From the NCBI GenBank assembly GCA_018069465.1, contig JAGPUW010000025.1, positions 124,001 through 188,000 on the forward strand: DNA of 64,000 nucleotides, in the 5' to 3' direction. Within the stretch, counting starts at the first letter, position 1; each line of letters opens with the position of its first letter. Under the pieces are notes generated by a model. That model saw only the letters and a program-made list of their open reading frames with translations. It was not told the DNA's origin and made no database searches. The DNA comes from Gammaproteobacteria bacterium (lineage in GTDB: Bacteria; Pseudomonadota; Gammaproteobacteria; Pseudomonadales; Porticoccaceae). Positions 16,327-25,195 of the stretch are shown one piece after another. Position numbers and translations under genes: made by a program.

Positions 16327-17181
16327 TCAGACTTCCTCTGCTTCGCGCAGGCGCTGCTGACGACTCTCCTCTTCCTCCAGAACCTCTTTTATCTCGAGGA
16401 GCACGCCATCGACATCGGCCAAATCAGTGCTGTCCTCAAACTCGCCACTGAGGGCCACTTGCGGATGCAAACCACCATCTTCAAACAACGCCCATATTTC
16501 TTTGGCATAGTGCGTTTGTAATAACTCAGGTGCGTACTGACCGTAGTAGTGGGTGATATTGTCGACATCGCGGGCCAACATCGCCTCTGCATTATTATTG
16601 GCTGCGGCATCGACAGCCTGGGGCAAGTCGATAATCACCGGGCCATACGCATCGACCAGCACATTAAACTCCGACAAATCCCCGTGCACCAGTCCTGCGC
16701 AAAGCATCAACACCACGTAATGCATCATCACCGCGTGATCTTCCAGCGCCTGCTCCTCAGTGAGCACCACGTCGTTGAGTCGCGGAGCCACCTCGCCCTC
16801 ATCATCAGTGACCAGCTCCATGATCAGCACACCGTCAAAACACCCATAGGCTTCAGGAACGCGCACCCCGGCCCGCGCCAAACGATAGAGGGCGTCGACC
16901 TCCGCATTCTGCCAAACCTCCTCCTGCTGCTTACGGCCAAATTTCGAACCCTTCTCTATCGCCCGGGCACGGCGACTGTTGCGCACCTTACGGCCCTCCT
17001 GATACTTCACCGCTTGCTTGAAGCTGCGCTTGGCCGCCTCTTTATAGACCTTGGCGCAGCGAATATGCTGACCGCAGCGCACGATAAACACGTCCGCCTC
17101 TTTACCACTCATTAGCGGGCCCAGCACCTCATCAACGATGCCGTCTTCCACCAGAGGTTTAATTCGTTTCGGTATTTTCAT
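16327..17181 (-). CDS. RIO1-type serine kinase
   Basis: A 284-residue RIO-family protein kinase. Visible parts are the flexible P-loop SGKEADV (25-31), the ATP-binding Lys44 in CAKVY, the catalytic HGDLSEFN loop (His166, Asp168, Asn173) and the metal-binding Asp185 in IIDLPQ. The activation segment is short, as in all RIO kinases. Bacterial members are widespread in gammaproteobacteria; in eukaryotes and archaea RIO proteins act in small-subunit maturation. The start at MKIPKRIKPL is chosen because relatives begin there; an ATG nine codons upstream (17208) is also possible. The acidic Glu-rich C-terminus is notable. Confidence 0.88.
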   Translation of the reverse strand: MKIPKRIKPLVEDGIVDEVLGPLMSGKEADVFIVRCGQHIRCAKVYKEAAKRSFKQAVKYQEGRKVRNSRRARAIEKGSKFGRKQQEEVWQNAEVDALYRLARAGVRVPEAYGCFDGVLIMELVTDDEGEVAPRLNDVVLTEEQALEDHAVMMHYVVLMLCAGLVHGDLSEFNVLVDAYGPVIIDLPQAVDAAANNNAEAMLARDVDNITHYYGQYAPELLQTHYAKEIWALFEDGGLHPQVALSGEFEDSTDLADVDGVLLEIKEVLEEEESRQQRLREAEEV

Positions 17182-17316
17182 GGCTGTTTTATACCTTATT
17201 TCGGCCATCGACGAAACGCGAGCTGGCCGCTAAAAAGCCTGGCAGCATAAATAAAAGAAGATATGCGACAAAACTCAAAAAGAACTGCGTAGTTACACAT
17301 GTTTTTTAAAAAATAG

Positions 17317-17345
17317 TTGAAATATAAAGTATAAGCTGTTAAAAA
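17317..17345 (+). promoter_or_regulatory. Sigma70-type promoter of the lysozyme-like gene
   Basis: TTGAAA (17317-17322), a 17-bp spacer and TAAAAA (17340-17345) lie in an AT-rich stretch 65 bp before the gene at 17411. The -35 box matches five of six consensus bases and the -10 box four. Confidence 0.45.
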
Positions 17346-17410
17346 ATAGAGCATTATTTCTTAAGCTTTATCGAGATAAGCCGATAGGCCCAAAGAGGCC
17401 CGGAGAAAAA

Positions 17411-17899
17411 ATGCTCTTTGCAGCCGATGAATTTCGCCAGCTAATTATTCGAGACACCTTAAAGTCAATCGACGAGTGGGCACCCGCCCATGAAAACCTG
17501 CTTCTGGGCACCGCCGCCCAGGAATCGGGGATGGGGCTAAGCCTGAAGCGTGGCAGGCTACTGGGCATTTACCATATTTCTCCAAACACCCACCGCAGCG
17601 TTTGGGACAAGTACTTGCTCCACCACCCCGACCTCGCGAGCCGGGTTCGCGGCCTGGCCGGACAACACAGCTTTATACGTGAGCCCCACGGTGAACTGAT
17701 CAGCAACTTAAAATATGCCACCGCCATCGCCTGGCTGATCTATCGCCGCGCCGATGAGGTATTGCCTGCAGATGACGACATAGCGGGGCTAGCCAGATAC
17801 TGGCATCGACACTTTCGCAGTAAAGCATCTGCCTCGGTGGCCGAATTTATGGCCTGCTACCAGGACCACATAGTGGGAAAACACGAATGCGCTGCCTGA
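17411..17899 (+). CDS. Hypothetical protein with transglycosylase-like ES motif
   Basis: A 162-residue protein without signal peptide or membrane helix. LLLGTAAQESGMG (Glu38-Ser39) resembles the catalytic Glu-Ser segment of SLT-type lytic transglycosylases and phage lysozyme-like proteins, and ISPNTHRSVWDKY fits a small helical fold. No second domain is present. Proteins of this style are often found in phages and tailocin clusters, yet there are no other phage genes nearby. The start has GGAGAAAAA before ATG, an AT-rich promoter region precedes it and a strong terminator follows, so it is a single-gene unit. The lysozyme call is tentative. Confidence 0.6.
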   Translation: MLFAADEFRQLIIRDTLKSIDEWAPAHENLLLGTAAQESGMGLSLKRGRLLGIYHISPNTHRSVWDKYLLHHPDLASRVRGLAGQHSFIREPHGELISNLKYATAIAWLIYRRADEVLPADDDIAGLARYWHRHFRSKASASVAEFMACYQDHIVGKHECAA

Positions 17900-17987
17900 A
17901 TTCCAGCCCCTCGCAAAGGTTTTCTGCGCTGAGTGATACGTCAGTTAGGTCCTAGCGATAAGCCCCTCCATCTAAAAACAACAGCCG

Positions 17988-18028
17988 AAAAAAAGCGCGA
18001 ACCAGTCAACGACTGTTCGCGCTTTTTT
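17988..18028. terminator. Bidirectional intrinsic terminator
   Basis: AAAAAAA-GCGCGAAC (17988-18002) pairs with GTTCGCGC-TTTTTT (18015-18028). An inner CAGTC/GACTG pairing can form as an alternative. T-tracts appear on both strands, and the site sits between the convergent genes ending at 17899 and 18069. Confidence 0.92.
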
Positions 18029-18068
18029 CTTCAGTAACTAACTCAGCAACTGAAACATGGCTACTTTG

Positions 18069-19847
18069 CTAGGTTGTAACAAAAGCATCGCCAATTTTAT
18101 CTTTCATCTCGTCAATCAGCTCAATATAACGCTTGAAGCCACCGTTGTAGGTACCATCCTGACGGCGATTGTCTTCACCCTCAAAGTTGTAGTAACCCGG
18201 TGTACAGTCCTTATTACGGTCTGTTTTACCACGGTGATTAATGACTTCCTGCACCCACCACTCTTCAATTTCTGGCTTGATATCGATAGAGGAGCAGTTA
18301 TTCTTGCGCGCGTAGTCAATACACGCGGCAATACGGCCACCCTGCACCTGCAGAACATCCGTAATATTGAACTGGAATGAAGCCTGGTAGCCCGCCATGA
18401 TAAACATATTGGGGTAACCAGCAGATTGAATGCCAAACAAGGTGCGAATGCCATCCTTGTACTTGTCATTAATTTCCTGACCGTTCTTACCAATAATCTG
18501 ATTGTAAATACCGGTCTTCTGCACTTCAAAGCCCGTGGCATAGATGATCAAATCAACTTCGAATTCTTGGCCGTCAAAAACGGGGCCCTTTTCAGTAATC
18601 TCGTGAATACCCTTACCGTGGGTATCAACCAAATGAACATTAGGCTGGTTGAAAGAAGGCAGGTACTCATCGTGAAAGCAGGGACGCTTGCACATGAACA
18701 TATACCAGGGCTTCAAAGAATCAGCCGTCGCCTTGTCTGTCACGATGTCGTTAATGCGCTCATGAATCCACATCATGTAATCGATGTTGGCGTTTTCCTG
18801 CTTCTGAAGCCTTTCTTCAGCTGGCATTGCAGCGCGGGCTTCCTTTTGCTTTTCTGTCATCTGCGGCCCGTCAATGGTGCGCTGACGACGCTTGGCCTGC
18901 CAACCTGGCTGCAACTTACGCGCCCAGTTAGGATCCGTTGGCCAGTCATTGCGGATATCGATGGACGATGGCGTGCGCTGGAAAACATACAGCTCTTTCG
19001 CCGCTTTGGCCAACTGAGGGACAGCCTGTACCGCCGTCGCGCCAGTGCCGATAATGGCTACGCGCTTGTCGGCAAGATTGGAAAGATCAGCACCACAGTA
19101 CTCGTAATCCCAGCGAGAGGTGTGGAAGGAGTGGCCTTTAAAACGCTCAATGCCGTTTATCTTCGCCAGCTTGGGCTTGGACATGGGGCCGTTGGCACAA
19201 ATCACAAACTTCGCCTTCATGTGATCGCCACGGTCAGTCTTCACATTCCACAGTTCTTCTTCTTCATCCCAAACGGTGGAAGTGACAGTGGTTTGAAAAA
19301 CGGCGAGATCATAGAGGTCATATTTCTTGGCAATCGCCTGGCAGTGCTCAAAAATCTCAGGCGCCTTGGCATAGCGATCTTTGGGGACGTAATCCATTTC
19401 ATCCAGCAGGGGCAGGTAGTCGTACGCAACGACGTCACAGGCCGCTCCCGGGTAGCGGTTCCAGTACCAGGTACCGCCAACATCTGCACCGCGCTCAACG
19501 ATGCGAATATTTTCAACGCCTATTTCACGCAGCTGCGATGTGGTCAGCAGCGCAGAAAAACCACCACCAATAAAGAGCACGTCAACGGTATCGGTCAGGG
19601 TCTCTCGTGGCTTGAGATCGCGATTGTAGGTATCTTCGCCGAAATGGGACAAATCCCCATCCAGATTCGAGTTAAATTGCCCTGTGCCTTCGGGGCGATA
19701 ATTTAAGCGCAGGTCGCGCTCGTCGGCAAACTTCTGCTTTATCTCATCGTAATAAGACTGCGGACGGCCACCTTCACCCGGTGTTGGGTCGAAAGAGCTG
19801 AGCTGGGCAACGCCATCCTTCCCAGATTCTTGTTTTGATTTGGCCAT
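18069..19847 (-). CDS. Baeyer-Villiger-type flavin monooxygenase
   Basis: A 592-residue FAD/NADPH monooxygenase of class B. The FAD site is GGGFSALLTTSQLRE (around residues 93-107), followed by the VGGTWYWNRYPGAACD block. The family fingerprint FKGHSFHTSRW matches FxGxxxHxxxW, with Asp instead of Pro after Trp. The NADPH site is GTGATAVQ. Such enzymes turn ketones into esters or lactones, for example cyclic ketones and steroids. The N-terminal extension of about 85 residues resembles that of phenylacetone/steroid-type and long BVMOs. The substrate is unknown. A second BVMO is at the window's right edge. Confidence 0.9.
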   Translation of the reverse strand: MAKSKQESGKDGVAQLSSFDPTPGEGGRPQSYYDEIKQKFADERDLRLNYRPEGTGQFNSNLDGDLSHFGEDTYNRDLKPRETLTDTVDVLFIGGGFSALLTTSQLREIGVENIRIVERGADVGGTWYWNRYPGAACDVVAYDYLPLLDEMDYVPKDRYAKAPEIFEHCQAIAKKYDLYDLAVFQTTVTSTVWDEEEELWNVKTDRGDHMKAKFVICANGPMSKPKLAKINGIERFKGHSFHTSRWDYEYCGADLSNLADKRVAIIGTGATAVQAVPQLAKAAKELYVFQRTPSSIDIRNDWPTDPNWARKLQPGWQAKRRQRTIDGPQMTEKQKEARAAMPAEERLQKQENANIDYMMWIHERINDIVTDKATADSLKPWYMFMCKRPCFHDEYLPSFNQPNVHLVDTHGKGIHEITEKGPVFDGQEFEVDLIIYATGFEVQKTGIYNQIIGKNGQEINDKYKDGIRTLFGIQSAGYPNMFIMAGYQASFQFNITDVLQVQGGRIAACIDYARKNNCSSIDIKPEIEEWWVQEVINHRGKTDRNKDCTPGYYNFEGEDNRRQDGTYNGGFKRYIELIDEMKDKIGDAFVTT

Positions 19848-20284
19848 AGTAAAACTACCTCAAAGTTAATAAACAGGTTGATAAGTGCTTAAATCGAGCG
19901 CTAGGGGTGTAGGGGGAGTTGAGGTACAAGGTTCCAGTAACGGCAAGCACCCTTGGCCTCTAGACACACTGATTCAAAATTAAAAAATTAAGCGCCAGAT
20001 TATGACGTGCCCGGTAACAACTCGTCAACGTCGTTTTTCGCAGACGGCCTTGGTACCAGCAGCAAAATATAGGCAGCAATTGTAGGCTAAAAAGGCCCTC
20101 AGTTGATCACTATATCGTTCTTAGGGCTCCCAGAAAGGGCCCGGCTTGATCCTGATCAAATCCCATCAAGCCTGTTCTTGCCCGAGATATAAAGGGTGTT
20201 TATGATCCCCTCCATCAGCAATTATCAACCACCCCAATACAAACCCTTATTGCTTTAGCAATACTCCCAACTAAGGAAATGAAA
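19848..20284. other. Gene-free interval with regulatory dyads
   Basis: 437 bp between the divergent BVMO gene and a 70-aa gene. The first half holds the BVMO leader with GAGGTAG as ribosome site. The second half holds the FNR-like box and promoter listed at 20143-20193. Nothing coding was found. Confidence 0.5.
20143..20193 (+). promoter_or_regulatory. FNR/Anr-like box and promoter
   Basis: TTGAT-CCTG-ATCAA at 20146-20159 is a perfect match to the FNR/Anr consensus TTGAT-N4-ATCAA. A TATAAA element follows at 20188-20193, giving a box-to-start distance of roughly 45-48 bp, near a class II activator position. The box also overlaps a wider 8-bp dyad, GGCTTGAT (20143-20150) and ATCAAGCC (20165-20172). 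It lies about 125 bp upstream of the small gene at 20285. Confidence 0.6.
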
Positions 20285-20497
20285 ATGAGTGGATCAAGTA
20301 CCGGCCAACTGTATGGCCGCATGGACCTAGACGGCAACGTCACCCTCGAAGATGCAAACGGCTCCGTTGTCACTAGCATCGATGCTGATGTTTGCCCTAT
20401 CGATAGCCAACTCAGCGCACGCACCGAGCATCCCGACGGCATTACCCTGTCACGCTCAGATGCCGCTAAATTAGGCGTCATTCTCGAGGGCATGTAA
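20285..20497 (+). CDS. Small uncharacterised protein behind an FNR-like box
   Basis: A 70-residue soluble, acidic protein I do not recognise. It contains MSGSSTGQLYGRMDLDGNVT, a single cysteine in DADVCPIDSQ and ends with GVILEGM. There is no signal peptide or membrane segment. The start at 20285 is preferred because AAGG lies 8 nt upstream; an ATG two codons earlier is too close to it. Gaps on both sides isolate it. The FNR/Anr-type box upstream suggests control by oxygen limitation, which is the only functional clue. Confidence 0.65.
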   Translation: MSGSSTGQLYGRMDLDGNVTLEDANGSVVTSIDADVCPIDSQLSARTEHPDGITLSRSDAAKLGVILEGM

Positions 20498-20826
20498 GCC
20501 TTTATCCCGGCGTCGTAACGACCAAAGCCAATGCATCAATGGGCTGTAATCGGCCCATTGACTGTCTTCCCCAGCCCAGTAAAGTAAAATCTGACAAAGT
20601 AAACCCAGGCGAGTCTTCGCAAAAGACATGGCCAGCGGACATCCGCTTTGAATATCTGCATTACGCCTTTTTTTCGTCCCCCTGTAGCATCCACTTGCTT
20701 AAAATAATAAAAAGCTCTCTAATTAACCCAGCACAAAAAATACAATAAAATTTTCGCCAGTCTCAAACATCTCAGTACATTGCATAGCCCATTGAACTGG
20801 CCGCCCCGATAATCAAGAGGCCCATA
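20498..20826. other. Gene-free interval
   Basis: 329 bp with no credible gene. A perfect 8-bp stem, CAATGGGC (20537-20544) and GCCCATTG (20553-20560), sits 40 bp after the small gene and may end its transcript, though no T-tract follows. The AT-rich part around 20700-20750 probably holds the promoter of the enoyl-CoA hydratase operon. Confidence 0.45.
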
Positions 20827-21615
20827 ATGAGAACAACGGACTCCGTCATCATCGACGATAGCCATCGCGTGCGCACTATTACCCTCAATCGTCCCGCCGC
20901 CCTTAATGCTTTTAATGATGATCAATATGACGGCGCCGGTGATGCCCTGAGCGAGGCCGCCACCGACGACGATATTGCAGTGGTTATCATTACTGGCGCC
21001 GGTCGCGCCTTTACTGCCGGACAGGATCTCGATGAGATGGCCAACCCGCGCCAACACAGTGACGGCAAGCGCCACGGCTTTCCCTATTTTATCGACACGC
21101 TGGCCAGTTTCCCGAAGCCGGTTATCGCCGCCGTTAACGGCATCGGCGTCGGTATTGGCCTGACCATGCTGCCCCACTGCGACTTCGTGTTTATGAGTGA
21201 AACGGCTCGTTTAAAAGCCCCCTTCCCCACCCTTGGTGTCACTGTCGAAGCCGGAAACTCCTTTCTTTTACCCGAGCGCGTCGGCTGGGCTAACGCCGCC
21301 CATATTCTTTACACCGCTGAATGGGTCGATGCCGACAAAGCGGTGGGAATAGGTCTGGCGTGGAAAAAAACCAGTGCCGATCAACTCTTACCTGAAGCTG
21401 CACGTTTGGCTCAACAAATAGCCGCTATGCCCATCACCTCCCTGGTGCACACCAAAAACCTCGTCCTTGCGCCTCGACTTGACGCCCTTAAAGCAGCGCG
21501 AAAACGCGAAACCGCCGCCTTTGTAGAACTCGTGGGCGCACCGGCTAATCGCGAAGCTATTGCGGCATTTAAAGAAAAGCGTGCGGCGGATTTCAGCAAT
21601 TTACCCAAAAAATAA
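20827..21615 (+). CDS. Enoyl-CoA hydratase/isomerase family protein
   Basis: A 262-residue crotonase-fold protein. RAFTAGQDLDEM and AAVNGIGVGIG form the two oxyanion-hole segments that hold the CoA thioester. The region that carries the first catalytic Glu in true hydratases reads APFPTLGVTVEAG, with Thr in its place, so isomerase or another crotonase reaction is possible. Similar proteins act in degradation of fatty, branched or aromatic acids. It begins a co-directional group of three with the CMD-like gene (45 bp later) and a second crotonase. Confidence 0.85.
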   Translation: MRTTDSVIIDDSHRVRTITLNRPAALNAFNDDQYDGAGDALSEAATDDDIAVVIITGAGRAFTAGQDLDEMANPRQHSDGKRHGFPYFIDTLASFPKPVIAAVNGIGVGIGLTMLPHCDFVFMSETARLKAPFPTLGVTVEAGNSFLLPERVGWANAAHILYTAEWVDADKAVGIGLAWKKTSADQLLPEAARLAQQIAAMPITSLVHTKNLVLAPRLDALKAARKRETAAFVELVGAPANREAIAAFKEKRAADFSNLPKK

Positions 21616-21660
21616 ACAGCAATAATTTTTTATCAAACACAATAAAAAAAGGCATGAACC

Positions 21661-22251
21661 ATGAGATTAAACACGCCCCGAATACCCCCTGTGGAACCCG
21701 AAAACTGGACTGAAGAACAGATCCAGGCGCTGGGCATGGACATTAAAGACTTACAGGCCAGCATTGGATCGCCCGATAAAGTTTTTAATATTGTTAAAAC
21801 ATTAATTCGCTATCCCGCTCTTTTCAAGGCCTGGCTCGGCTTTGCCAATCACGTGCTCTTCGATTCCAGCTTGACGCCGAGAGACCGGGAGATAGTAATT
21901 CTGCGCATCGGCTGGCTTTGTCAGTCCGGTTATGAATTTGGCCAGCACATTATTATTGGCCGCGATGCCGGTTTAAACGATGCCGAGATGAAAGCCATTG
22001 CCGCAGGTGCCGACGCCGCCAACTGGTCCGCTGCAGAACAGACACTGTTAAAAGCCACCGACGAGTTGCACGCCGATGCCTTTATCGGCAATGCCACTTT
22101 TAGCCAGCTGCAAGAGCACTTCGAAGAGCAGCAAATACTCGACCTTATTTTTGCCGTTGGACAATACAACATGGTCTCTATGGCTTTAAATAGCACGGGC
22201 GTGCAACTCGATGAAGGCATACCTGAATACAAGGCTTTTGTTGGAGAATAA
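21661..22251 (+). CDS. Carboxymuconolactone decarboxylase-like protein
   Basis: A 196-residue all-helical protein of the CMD/AhpD superfamily. The core is LTPRDREIVILRIGWLCQSGYEFGQH, in which only one Cys is present (CQSG) where AhpD has CxxC, so it is unlikely to be an alkylhydroperoxidase; EFGQH is the usual CMD form. Such proteins beside CoA catabolic genes are common in Spongiibacter-like bacteria, with unknown substrates. AAAGG lies at a good distance from the ATG. It is flanked by two enoyl-CoA hydratases on the same strand, 45 and 87 bp away. Confidence 0.85.
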   Translation: MRLNTPRIPPVEPENWTEEQIQALGMDIKDLQASIGSPDKVFNIVKTLIRYPALFKAWLGFANHVLFDSSLTPRDREIVILRIGWLCQSGYEFGQHIIIGRDAGLNDAEMKAIAAGADAANWSAAEQTLLKATDELHADAFIGNATFSQLQEHFEEQQILDLIFAVGQYNMVSMALNSTGVQLDEGIPEYKAFVGE

Positions 22252-22338
22252 TACGCTCGACAAATCGTCTCATAGTGCAAAATAAACGTTTAACCCCTCA
22301 TAATGAAACCCATAGATAAATGCTAAGGCGGTAGAAAA

Positions 22339-23124
22339 ATGTCCGATAAACACATGAGTCTTGAAGTCGCCGATGGCGTTGGCCTGATCACCCTCAACCG
22401 GCCCGATGAAGGCAATCCGGTAGTACATGGCATGGTCGAGGAGCTACTCGACAAAGCCATTATCTGCGACGAAGATCCAGCCATCCGCGCCGTCGTATTA
22501 ACCGGCAAGGGGCGAATGTTCTGTGTCGGCGGAGGCCTTAAAGATTTCGCCGAACAAGGTGACAATATCACCCGCCATTTAAAGCTGGTCACCCAATTAT
22601 TTCACGGCGCCATTTCTAAATTTAACCGCATGGCACCGCCGGTTATCGCCGCTATTAATGGCACTGCAGCCGGTGGCGGCCTGAGCCTGGCACTCACTAC
22701 CGATCTGGCAATTTCGGTACAATCCGCCAAGTTCACCATGGCCTATACCAATGCCGGACTGGCCCCGGATGGCAGCTCTAGCTTTTACCTTGCCCGCACA
22801 ATCGGCATGCGCCGCGCCAAAGAAATGGCCCTGCTCAACACCGTACTCAGTGCCGAGCAAGCCCTCGACTGGGGACTCATCAATAAAGTGGTGCCCGACG
22901 ATGAGTTAATGACGAGCGCTATGACGATGGCTCGAAAACTGGCACAGGGCTCAATGAGCGCGTACGGCGAAACCAAAAAGCTGATGCTTGCTGGTGCCAC
23001 CGAAAGCCTGGAAACACAAATGGAGCTAGAGGGCCGTGCCATTTCAACCCTCGCCGGCAGCCCCGATGGCCGCGAGGGTGTCGCTGCCTTTATCGACAAG
23101 CGCAAGCCTGAATTTAAAAATTAA
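22339..23124 (+). CDS. Enoyl-CoA hydratase/isomerase family protein (PaaG-like)
   Basis: A 261-residue crotonase-fold protein, distinct from the one at 20827. Oxyanion-hole segments are GRMFCVGGGLKDF and AAINGTAAGGG. The active-site stretch FTMAYTNAGLAPDGSSS carries an Asp as in PaaG-type isomerases and lacks the first hydratase Glu, so ring-epoxide or double-bond isomerisation is a better guess than hydration. It is the last gene of the group, with a short gap to a convergent GST gene. Confidence 0.86.
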   Translation: MSDKHMSLEVADGVGLITLNRPDEGNPVVHGMVEELLDKAIICDEDPAIRAVVLTGKGRMFCVGGGLKDFAEQGDNITRHLKLVTQLFHGAISKFNRMAPPVIAAINGTAAGGGLSLALTTDLAISVQSAKFTMAYTNAGLAPDGSSSFYLARTIGMRRAKEMALLNTVLSAEQALDWGLINKVVPDDELMTSAMTMARKLAQGSMSAYGETKKLMLAGATESLETQMELEGRAISTLAGSPDGREGVAAFIDKRKPEFKN

Positions 23125-23189
23125 TACGCAAACAAACCTTTTTTACGGTCAGCCATTAATGTATTGATTATTTAAAGATTACCTGCCGT

Positions 23190-24053
23190 TTAAATTTTGT
23201 CCTGGGTTCGCGTGTCGAAATCACTGGCATCGTGCCGCTCGTGGAGCTGGCCCTCGGGTTCTCCCCAATTGCGATTCACCATTTGCCCCCGCTGCACGGC
23301 TGGCCGCGCATCAATTTCACGCGCCCAGCGATTAAGGTGGGTGTAGGAATCAGTGCTTAAAAACTCGCTGGCCTTATAAATACCATTGAGCATCAACAGA
23401 CCATACCAGGGCCAAATGGCGATATCGGCAATCGTGTACTCATCGCCACACATATACTGCTTGTCAGCCAGGTGGCGATCGAGCACATCCAGCTGCCGCT
23501 TAACTTCCATCGCATAGCGGTCGATGCAGTATTCGATTTTCACCGGCGCATAGCTATAGAAATGGCCAAAGCCGCCCCCCAAATAAGGGGCGCTGCCCAT
23601 TTGCCAAAATAACCACGACAAACACTCCGCTCGGCCAGGTTGGTCTGAGGGCAAAAACTTGCCAAACTTTTCCGCTAAATACAGCAGCATGGCACCCGAT
23701 TCAAAAATTCGCGTGGGTGACTCCGTACTTTGATCGAGCATGGCGGGGATTTTGGAGTTAGGGTTCACCTCCACAAAGCCGCTGCCAAATTGTTCGCCCT
23801 CGCCAATATCAATCAAAACGGCGTCGTACTCGGCGCCGCTTTTACCGAGGGCCAGTAACTCCTCTAACATCACCGTGACTTTGACGCCATTGGGCGTGCC
23901 GAGGGAGTAGAGCTGTATCGGGTGTTGACCGACAGGCAATGCCTTTTCATGGTTTGAACCCGCTATGGGTCGATTGATACTCGCCCAGCGCCCTCCACTT
24001 TCGGCGTCCCAGGTCCAGACTTTGGGTGGTGTATAGCTTGTAGGTTCAGCCAT
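23190..24053 (-). CDS. yghU: YghU-type glutathione S-transferase
   Basis: A 287-residue GST of the Nu class (E. coli YghU/YfcG group). The thioredoxin-fold half begins at about residue 45 with IQLYSLGTPNGVKVTVMLEE, in which the Asn/Thr segment replaces the usual Tyr/Ser. ESGAMLLYLAEKFGKFLP gives the glutathione-binding SNAIL/TRAIL-like part. The helical half contains GDEYTIADIAIWPWYG, a family hallmark. YghU has disulfide-bond reductase activity toward small molecules. The long N-terminus is typical. It is convergent with the crotonase gene. Confidence 0.92.
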   Translation of the reverse strand: MAEPTSYTPPKVWTWDAESGGRWASINRPIAGSNHEKALPVGQHPIQLYSLGTPNGVKVTVMLEELLALGKSGAEYDAVLIDIGEGEQFGSGFVEVNPNSKIPAMLDQSTESPTRIFESGAMLLYLAEKFGKFLPSDQPGRAECLSWLFWQMGSAPYLGGGFGHFYSYAPVKIEYCIDRYAMEVKRQLDVLDRHLADKQYMCGDEYTIADIAIWPWYGLLMLNGIYKASEFLSTDSYTHLNRWAREIDARPAVQRGQMVNRNWGEPEGQLHERHDASDFDTRTQDKI

Positions 24054-24133
24054 TATTAGCGCCCCTTTTATTATTGAATGATTTATACCAAATACAACAA
24101 TTGTAAGCGCATAGAAGACACTCTATTGCCGTG

Positions 24134-24991
24134 TTAATTTTCTTTTCTGGCCGTCACCAGCAGGGCCGCTGCGCCCATAGACACGCCCTTATCGCCGTCG
24201 TGGGATTTAAGCATTGCCGCCATATCGACCCCAATCCGCGCCCGTGTTGCCTCATCAGCCTCTGCATTATTAATAGCGCTGCCGGAGGGGGCGAGTTGCA
24301 TCAAAAAGCTCAGTGCCTCGTCAATATTATCACCCAGTACAAACGCTGTCTCATAGGGTTTAACAGCAATATCGGCAAAACCCGCTGCATTGAGAACACC
24401 ACTGACACGGCTCTCTTCGCTCAGTGAAAAAGGCCCCGGCTCATCTATGCCCGGCGGTGTCGGCAAGCTCAGGTGTTTGGCAACTACCTGTAGAGGCAAA
24501 CCCACCCAGGCATTTTGATCGCGCGGTGCCCAACAAATAAAAGCCAGGCGGCCACCGGGCTTTAAGGCCGCGTAAATATTTTTAAAGGCAGTAATCGGGT
24601 CGTCAAAAAACATCACGCCAAAACGCGAAAAAACAAAATCGTAGGCGTTTGCTGCAAAGGCACTCGTTTGCGCATCGGCACATTCAAAAGTGACATTGGT
24701 AACACCCTTGGTTGCAGCCTTTTTTTCTGCCGCTTCGACCATGGCCACGGAAATATCTACCCCGTGCACCTGTCCCTTCGACCCCACCTTGCCGGCCAAC
24801 TCAATGGCGCTTTCGCCACAACCAAAACCAATATCCAGTATGCGCTGCCCTGCCTCAATGGCACCGGCTGCCATTGCTTGCTGGCCAAAGGGTTTAAGGC
24901 TTGCCTCAAGCCTGGCTTCCCGGCTGACCCAGTTTTTACCGCCATTACCGTTCCAGAATTCAGCCATTCCTGCGTTGGGTTGATCTGTCAT
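24134..24991 (-). CDS. Class I SAM-dependent methyltransferase
   Basis: A 285-residue soluble Rossmann-fold methyltransferase. The SAM motif I is RILDIGFGCGESAIELA (about residues 69-85), and post-motif segments VHGVDISVAMVEAAE and FDFVFSRFGVMFFDD-like (YDFVFSRFGVMFF) follow in the normal spacing. It starts with MAEFWNGNGGKNWV-type residues. The UbiE-like style suggests a small-molecule substrate rather than protein or nucleic acid, and I cannot name it. The ATG is preceded by GAGAGGAAAAAATA. It is about 80 bp upstream of yghU on the same strand and may be cotranscribed. Confidence 0.85.
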   Translation of the reverse strand: MTDQPNAGMAEFWNGNGGKNWVSREARLEASLKPFGQQAMAAGAIEAGQRILDIGFGCGESAIELAGKVGSKGQVHGVDISVAMVEAAEKKAATKGVTNVTFECADAQTSAFAANAYDFVFSRFGVMFFDDPITAFKNIYAALKPGGRLAFICWAPRDQNAWVGLPLQVVAKHLSLPTPPGIDEPGPFSLSEESRVSGVLNAAGFADIAVKPYETAFVLGDNIDEALSFLMQLAPSGSAINNAEADEATRARIGVDMAAMLKSHDGDKGVSMGAAALLVTARKEN

Positions 24992-25195
24992 TATTTTTTC
25001 CTCTCAAAGAAATAAAATTATTTTACGCTGTAATGACCATCCTTGAGTCGTCAATAACTGAGCAAGCAATGCGCAGTTAGGACTTTATTCTAGCACTGCC
25101 AGCTTATGCTATTTTTATTTTTCCGTGGATTAATTCAGATCAGAACAATAAGCGCTACAATCAGTATTCACACACTTCAGGATGCCTGACAAGCC

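Noticed and set aside
18426-19706. Long open frame (426 codons) antisense to the BVMO gene
   Set aside because: The BVMO frame has all family motifs; the antisense frame has no recognisable domain and lacks a ribosome site.
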